A stretch of 64,000 nt of DNA from Glacieibacterium frigidum (GTDB lineage Bacteria > Pseudomonadota > Alphaproteobacteria > Sphingomonadales > Sphingomonadaceae). The notes beneath the pieces are model-generated. The model saw only the letters and a program-made list of their open reading frames with translations. It did no database searches and had not been told where the DNA came from. Shown here in pieces: positions 58,894 through 64,000 of this stretch. Made by a program: the position numbers and the translations under genes. How positions within the stretch are numbered: the first letter of the stretch is position 1; every line of letters starts with the position of its first letter. The DNA lies in NCBI RefSeq assembly GCF_007097155.1, contig NZ_VJWA01000001.1, positions 1,211,501 to 1,275,500 of the forward strand, in the 5' to 3' direction.

Positions 58894-59095
58894 TCAGCCG
58901 CTCCTCTCAGACGAGCCAGCATAACGATGGTTGTGGGCACGTAAAGCGGTGCCGAAACGTTTTTCACTGAGGGGCGGACTAGCTGATTACGCCATTTGAT
59001 TCCCGCCAGTTATGGTAGCTGCACGCTAGATAGCGTCGATGCCCCCTCCTGTTGCGATGCAGCGTGAGTACCAAGGGTTCCGATCTAATTGCCTC

Positions 59096-60307
59096 TTAAT
59101 TCGGAACGCTGACCTGCCCCGTGGGCGCGCCCGCCGCGACCGACCGGATGCGGAGCAGGATCGCCAGCCCGAGCCCGACCGCGGCGATCGCGGTCATCGA
59201 TAGATAGCCCTGCGCGCCGATGCCATCGACCTTGAGCCGGTCGTACAGCCAGCCCGACAGCAGCGTCGCCGCCGCCTGCGCCGGCGCGCTCGCCAGCGCC
59301 ATGTAGATCATCTGCGCGGTCGGCGTGCGCGCATCGCCGTGCATCGCGTGGATCATCCGCATCGCCCCCAGGAAGGTCATCGCGAAGGTGCCGGCGTGGA
59401 GCAACTGGAGCGGATACAGCATCCAGACCGGCGGCAGCGCGGCGAGCGCGGTCCAGCGGATCACCGCCGCGACGCCGCCCGCCACCACCAGCGTCTCGGG
59501 CCGGAAGCGCGCGCTGATCTTCGCGAACGCCATCAGGAACAGCACCTCGGTCAGCACGCCTAGCGACCAGAGATTGCCGATCAGCGTCTTCGAAATCCCC
59601 TGCTCGTTGCCCCAGATCAGGGTGCCGGCGACGTAGAAATAGCTGTGGCTCGCCTGGATCAGGCCCGCGGCGGCGATCAGCAGCGCAAAGCGCGGGTCGC
59701 GCACCATGTCGATGCCGGCCTTGAAGCGCTTGCCGAACGGCATCTCCCGGTCGCCGCCGACGGGCTCGCGAAACATCCACGCCGTCGCCACGATCAGCGC
59801 CGCCGAGATGCCGAGCAGCCACGCCCAGATCGACCAGTTGCCGTAGATGTCGATCAGCGCACCGACCGCGCTCGACCCGACGACAAACGCCGCCGAGGCA
59901 AGGCCGCGCGCGATGCCGTACGACGGCCCGCCGTTCTGCGTCAGGCGCAGCAGTGCCGCCTCGACGACCGGCAGCAGTCCCCAGAAGGCGACGTCGAGCA
60001 GCAGGATGAGGATGAAGACGCCCCAGAAGCTCTCGATGAACCACAGCGCCGCAAATCCGATGGTCATCAGGATCGAGAACATGAAGAGCGGCGCGCGGCG
60101 GTCGTGCTGTCCATCGGCCCAGGCGGCGGTCAGCGGCCCGGCGATGACGCGGCTGAACCCGCCGATCGCCAGCACCAGGCCGATTTGCGCGCCTGAAAAT
60201 CCGTGCGCCTTTTCAAGCCACAACGGCAGGAACGGCACCAGGCAGCCGAAGCCGGCAAAGAACAGGCAGGCGAGAACGGTCGATCGAACGGCGGGTGTGA
60301 CGGTCAC
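59096..60307 (-). CDS. MFS transporter (HcaT/MFS_1-like)
   Basis: 403 aa, 12 hydrophobic segments. The opening [20 protein letters not shown] and [20 protein letters not shown] followed by TAAWADGQ is typical of the 3-phenylpropionate/nucleoside-type MFS_1_like group, with [20 protein letters not shown] later. Substrate unknown. Monocistronic; the upstream neighbour is tRNA-Pro in divergent orientation. Confidence 0.88.
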   Translation of the reverse strand: MTVTPAVRSTVLACLFFAGFGCLVPFLPLWLEKAHGFSGAQIGLVLAIGGFSRVIAGPLTAAWADGQHDRRAPLFMFSILMTIGFAALWFIESFWGVFILILLLDVAFWGLLPVVEAALLRLTQNGGPSYGIARGLASAAFVVGSSAVGALIDIYGNWSIWAWLLGISAALIVATAWMFREPVGGDREMPFGKRFKAGIDMVRDPRFALLIAAAGLIQASHSYFYVAGTLIWGNEQGISKTLIGNLWSLGVLTEVLFLMAFAKISARFRPETLVVAGGVAAVIRWTALAALPPVWMLYPLQLLHAGTFAMTFLGAMRMIHAMHGDARTPTAQMIYMALASAPAQAAATLLSGWLYDRLKVDGIGAQGYLSMTAIAAVGLGLAILLRIRSVAAGAPTGQVSVPN

Positions 60308-60400
60308 GCGGAACTTTCAGCGGAAGGAGTGTGGGCATCATGGCGGACGCCGCCACGCTTGTCATCCGTGCGCGCGACGATTAAGCCCCGCGCACCCAGT

Positions 60401-60481
<81 letters not shown>

Positions 60482-60578
60482 CACCTAAGTCATTGTTTTC
60501 GTTGATCCCGGTAACAAATCGGGGAGATTTTGTGCACCTTCGTGTGCCAATCGACCCGCCGGACGGGATTCGATCTCA

Positions 60579-62573
60579 ATGGCCGCCAGCTACCTGTACC
60601 GGCGCAATGGAATCTACTGGTGGCGCCGTGTTCTACCTTTGTATCCAGGCAGGTCGTGTGATATTCGTCTCAGCCTCAGGACGGTAGATCGACGACAGGC
60701 GGTGACCTGCAGCGCTCTCCTCGTGGCGGCGGTGCAGGAAATCGAGGTCATGATGACAGCTGGCATGCGCGATCCCTGTGATCGCCCCGACACCGAGGAA
60801 TTGGAAAAGATCTACCGTCAGAGCGTCAAGCGCCGGGCTGCCGAAATCATCGATGACCAGCGTCGCCGCGTTTCGGACGTCGACCTGCACCGCGCTTCGA
60901 ACACCGCCCATATCGATTATTTCCAGCGCCTGGCCGACACCAATGGCCACCCCGACCTCACGGCCGATGACGTCACCGCTCTGCGAGATGCCGGATGGAC
61001 GGTCGAACGGATAAGCCGGCTGGCAGCTGTCATCTCCCTCTACTCACCGACCCGTCCGGCGATCAGCATGCGATTCGTCGACGCCGCGTTGGAACAGGCG
61101 GGCTTTGTGCCTCACAATGGCATTCGGGGCATGGTTCAGCGCACCATGTATCTGGCGGGGCGCGATGCCTGCCAAGAGGCGAACGACAGCCTCGATCAGA
61201 TGAACGGGGAGCGCCTGACCGCCCCTGCCCTGCGAATTGACCTGGGCGCTTCTCCGATGTCTCCCGAACAACCCCATGCAACTGTCCGGGAGAACACGTC
61301 AGATGTCGCCCCGACCAGTGCGGACGGCGCGCCCCTGAAGTCCGCACATAACGGCGCAGAGCTTTCCCAACAGATGTTGGTTTCGGAAGCGATGATACTG
61401 TGCATTGCGCACAATACCGGCCCCCAAGGTTGGTCGGCGGATACCAAGAAACAGGTTCGTCAGGCTATCGACATGTTCATTTTCGCGATCGGCGGAGATC
61501 TGCCCGTTGCGCATCTCCGGCAGACCCACCTTGGCGAGTTATCGCAGCTGTTTGGCAAGTTGCCCAATCGATATGGGCGGACCACCGCAGAACTGAAAGG
61601 TGGGTTCAACGCCTCGTTGATTCGTGCGCAGAGCCTCCCGTCGAGCGAGGTCGGGATCAAGCAAGTCACCCGGAACAAGCATCTGACATGGGTGTCGAAG
61701 GTAATCAGATATGCAACCTCGCAAGGTCACAGACCAGCTGAGCCGCTCGATTTCAGCGAGCTGAGAAGGGAGTCCAAGTCGGTCAATGCCAAGATCGGAC
61801 GTCAGCTGGCTCGAGACAAGCGGGCCGCATGGACCCCAGACGAAGTTAACCGCATGCTATCTGCGCCGATCTGGTTTGGTTGCCACTCGCCAGATGACCG
61901 ATTTCAGCAAGGGAACGTGGTAGTCCATGATGCCTGGTACTGGGCTCCGCTCTTGGCCGTGCTCTATGGTGGCCGTAGCAGCGAGACGGTTGCGCTAGCT
62001 CTCAGCGAGATCTTCGAGACCGATCCGATACCGTATTTCTCGATCGAATTTACCGAGATCAGAGCGCTGAAGACAGCTCAGTCGAAACGGAAACTTCCAA
62101 TTCATCCGGAATTGATACGCCTTGGTTTTGTCGAGTATGTTTCCGCGATGCGAACGGCAGGTCACGAATACCTGTTCCCGGAGTTGCATTCACCCAAAAG
62201 CAAGAGCTTCGCCTCGACGTTTTATAAGTCGATTTTCAAGCAATGGCGAGACTGGGGATTTCCAGAAGGTACTGCGTGGCGCCACAAAGACGGTGGAATC
62301 ACAAAGGACAAGGACGTCCATGCATTTCGCGGGACGGCCTCGAGTGCCATGATCGGGCTTCCGGACGTAGTTCGATACTACATACTTGGGCATGAGGGGA
62401 CGAACACAACTACGATTACATACGATGAAGTACCTTTGGATAAGACGCTGAAGGGCCTACGGCGCCTGACCAAGTTCACGAAACACATTCCAAGACAGAC
62501 ACTTGTACTTCGGCCCATCGATCGGCAGAAGTTCGGCAAGTTGAGGGGGCGGCGCACAGTGGTAGTATTGTAG
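60579..62573 (+). CDS. Tyrosine-type site-specific integrase with DUF6538-like N-terminus
   Basis: 664 aa. The N-terminus ASYLYRRNGIYWWRRVLPLY matches the DUF6538 integrase arm. The catalytic residues are Arg466 (YGGRSSETVAL), a Lys in SKRKLPIHPEL, His581 and Arg584 (HAFRGT), His605 (GHEG), and Tyr615 (ITYDEV), all present. It probably recombined the element into tRNA-Pro. Base composition is lower in GC than the chromosome core, as expected for a mobile gene. Downstream genes (Uma2, zinc ribbon) seem to be island cargo. Confidence 0.93.
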   Translation: MAASYLYRRNGIYWWRRVLPLYPGRSCDIRLSLRTVDRRQAVTCSALLVAAVQEIEVMMTAGMRDPCDRPDTEELEKIYRQSVKRRAAEIIDDQRRRVSDVDLHRASNTAHIDYFQRLADTNGHPDLTADDVTALRDAGWTVERISRLAAVISLYSPTRPAISMRFVDAALEQAGFVPHNGIRGMVQRTMYLAGRDACQEANDSLDQMNGERLTAPALRIDLGASPMSPEQPHATVRENTSDVAPTSADGAPLKSAHNGAELSQQMLVSEAMILCIAHNTGPQGWSADTKKQVRQAIDMFIFAIGGDLPVAHLRQTHLGELSQLFGKLPNRYGRTTAELKGGFNASLIRAQSLPSSEVGIKQVTRNKHLTWVSKVIRYATSQGHRPAEPLDFSELRRESKSVNAKIGRQLARDKRAAWTPDEVNRMLSAPIWFGCHSPDDRFQQGNVVVHDAWYWAPLLAVLYGGRSSETVALALSEIFETDPIPYFSIEFTEIRALKTAQSKRKLPIHPELIRLGFVEYVSAMRTAGHEYLFPELHSPKSKSFASTFYKSIFKQWRDWGFPEGTAWRHKDGGITKDKDVHAFRGTASSAMIGLPDVVRYYILGHEGTNTTTITYDEVPLDKTLKGLRRLTKFTKHIPRQTLVLRPIDRQKFGKLRGRRTVVVL

Positions 62574-62697
62574 CGCCCCGCTTGGGAAGTCATTATCGAT
62601 GAAATCGGACCTATACAGCTTGATCATCGTTATTCCGACGACATGGACCCACAGATCCGGCCCACTCGCAATTAGGGCTGACTTGGATTGCCGACGC

Positions 62698-63273
62698 TCA
62701 ACTCGCTTTGATGGCGGCGCGCACATTGAGCCCCGTCTTTGGGCTTGTGCGTCGAAATAACTCGTCGGCCTCCAGCGTGATGGCAGGGCGCTTTAATTGC
62801 AGAGCTGATCCATACGGCTTTTCCGTTGCGCTCCAAACGTCGGCATCCCGTTCGTATTGCGTAAACGACCGCGAATCTGGCTCGATGACTACGATCGTCT
62901 CGACGCTGAGGACAGCTTTGAATTTGGCGCGTCTGATCGACTCACGGCTACCTTCGTGCGGAGTCAGGATGATGAAAATGACGCTAGGCTTACAGAAAAA
63001 GCTGGCATCATCGGGCCCGTCGAGTTCCGCACGGTCGCAATAGATCGCGGCGTTCGGTGCCAGGAGATTCTGATCATCGATCCGCAGGTACATTCGTTCG
63101 CCGAACACCTCGCAGCCGCATAAGCTGAGGCGCGGATCTGTCCCGGCAATGATGTTGACGACGATCCGGGAGTGCCTGGCATCGTGATCAGGAAGGGCGA
63201 CGGGAACACCGTCGAGCAGCTCAACCCGATCGTCTCGATCGGAGTAGTGCGACAGAAACTCTTCGACATTCAT
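62698..63273 (-). CDS. Uma2 family nuclease-like protein
   Basis: 191 aa. The Uma2/DUF820 pattern is visible: FLSHYSDRDDRVELLDGVPV (E..dG), HARHSRIVVNII, APNAAIYCDRAEL (the metal D), and VIFIILTPHEGSR with the final Asp/Glu-K region FKAVLSVETIVVIEP. It has a PD-(D/E)xK-type fold. These are widespread accessory genes of unknown role, perhaps nucleases of selfish or defence elements. Convergent with the integrase. Confidence 0.8.
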   Translation of the reverse strand: MNVEEFLSHYSDRDDRVELLDGVPVALPDHDARHSRIVVNIIAGTDPRLSLCGCEVFGERMYLRIDDQNLLAPNAAIYCDRAELDGPDDASFFCKPSVIFIILTPHEGSRESIRRAKFKAVLSVETIVVIEPDSRSFTQYERDADVWSATEKPYGSALQLKRPAITLEADELFRRTSPKTGLNVRAAIKAS

Positions 63274-63390
63274 ACTGCATCATGAGCCGCCGTCGCGCTC
63301 GGCTCAATGGCGAGCACGCATTGCTATGCCGACCGCTTTGCGGAAGCCGCTCAAGGCGCGTTCAGGTCGACCGGATGATATGCCGAAACC

Positions 63391-63771
63391 TCAGGAACGT
63401 GCCCGGTCAACCAGCCTTTTCCGTTCACGCTCCGTTGCACGGTTCCACTCGGACAGCGACACCCCTGGCGGTGGGGGATGCAATCCGGGCTTTAAGGTCA
63501 CAGGAACCGCCGCCAACGCTGCTGGCCGGCGCTGTCGTCTGACCGCATATCCGTAGAAATCGACGCCGAGCCGGACATCCTTCGAGCCGCACTTGCGGCA
63601 CCTGAAGCGCTGGTGCGCGGCCGACCAGTCGGTCGACCATCTGCGCCTGAAAAACACGGCCATGACCTGCTCGATCGCAACGGTGCGATCGTGGCCGCAG
63701 GCACGGCAGGCGATGACGAGGTCGGCGCCCTTGTTGCTCAGATCGTCGAGGGATCGGACCGGCCCTGCCAT
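63391..63771 (-). CDS. Zinc-ribbon protein of unknown function
   Basis: 126 aa. Two CxxC knuckles are present, IACRACGHDR and FRCRKCGSKDVRLG, spaced by ~35 residues, with a basic stretch RRRWSTDW between them and a long Pro/basic tail (VRRQRRPAALAAVPV, SEWNRATERERKRLVDRA). This could bind nucleic acid. No named family recognised. Likely cargo of the tRNA-Pro island; the start could be slightly different. Confidence 0.6.
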   Translation of the reverse strand: MAGPVRSLDDLSNKGADLVIACRACGHDRTVAIEQVMAVFFRRRWSTDWSAAHQRFRCRKCGSKDVRLGVDFYGYAVRRQRRPAALAAVPVTLKPGLHPPPPGVSLSEWNRATERERKRLVDRARS

Positions 63772-64000
63772 CCGCGCGGCTTAGTCGGAGACATCGACGC
63801 CGACAAGAACATGCAGTGAACAAACTTGTGGATCATGTGCAACGGTGGCATTGCTTTACCCAAGCGGCACGATGGTGAAGCGCGATCTCGGCGGCGACTT
63901 CATCATGTGGATAGACCGACACTGGAACGACCTGAAGACCCAGAACTAGAAGCCCGGAGTGCTGAGGCCGCGCGCCAACAACCGGACACTCGTTAAGGGC
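63772..64000. other. Right edge, no supported gene
   Basis: 229 bases with only short open frames (for example a 25-codon frame at 63872-63949) and no family resemblance that I trust. It may contain the leader of the next island gene beyond the window. Confidence 0.5.

Noticed and set aside
63872..63949. 25-codon frame near the right edge ending HWNDLKTQN
   Set aside because: Too short, no family match, no clear ribosome site; may be a gene remnant.

Overview
This is a 64 kb piece of a GC-rich alphaproteobacterial chromosome. Gene content and order point to Sphingomonadales, most likely Sphingomonas or a close relative. The pointers are a tkt-gap-pgk-fba-thiE run, zapA and 6S RNA beside 5-formyl-THF cyclo-ligase, yqeY/dnaG/rpoD, many GTGA/ATGA/TTGA gene overlaps, and the palindromic repeat CGTCATCCCCGCGAAGGCGG. 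The placement rests on recognising families and order, not on a database search. No phage and no CRISPR array is visible.

Layout. 1-6.7 kb: acyl-CoA and lipid-type enzymes (acyl-CoA ligase, MBL hydrolase, dienelactone hydrolase, sterol-desaturase-like protein, TesB), an AI-2E-type permease, tRNA-Asp, chorismate mutase, and a folate gene next to a 6S RNA locus. 6.8-13.7 kb: zapA, then the central carbon run tkt-gap-pgk-(unknown 113 aa)-fba-thiE. 13.8-27.8 kb: MoxR ATPase, deacetylase-like hydrolase, rpoD, dnaG, a DUF559 gene wrapped in palindromes, yqeY, carA and carB with an AT-rich foreign-looking gene wedged between them, greA, rhomboid protease. 27.8-37.5 kb: a divergent catabolic locus described below. 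37.6-49.2 kb: MFS exporter, nadC, a GGDEF-EAL protein, prolyl aminopeptidase, purL, a cNMP-binding/patatin fusion, and a DUF1521 (self-cleaving type) protein. 49.3-53.5 kb: an RND efflux pair. 54.1-58.2 kb: an ATP-grasp / alpha-E / transglutaminase / Anbu proteasome-like operon. 58-64 kb: accessory genes, an MFS permease, tRNA-Pro, and an integrase that opens a genomic island running off the right edge.

The most interesting system is the 27.8-37.5 kb locus. The leftward arm is cysteine hydrolase, two allantoinase/cyclic-imidase-like deacetylase-fold proteins, and an aldehyde dehydrogenase. The rightward arm is alpha/beta hydrolase, DUF3598, aconitase-type large and small subunits, HMG-CoA-lyase-like enzyme, and class III CoA-transferase. 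The two arms diverge around a perfect 18-bp palindrome, and nearly every gene overlaps the next by a few bases. Read as a pathway, it fits ring opening of a cyclic imide or related N-heterocycle, removal of the amide, hydration of the unsaturated diacid, CoA activation and C-C cleavage. That reading is inference. Other items to check are the gene inserted inside carAB, the DUF1521 protein with a GDPHVE motif, the DUF559/repeat association, and the Anbu operon.
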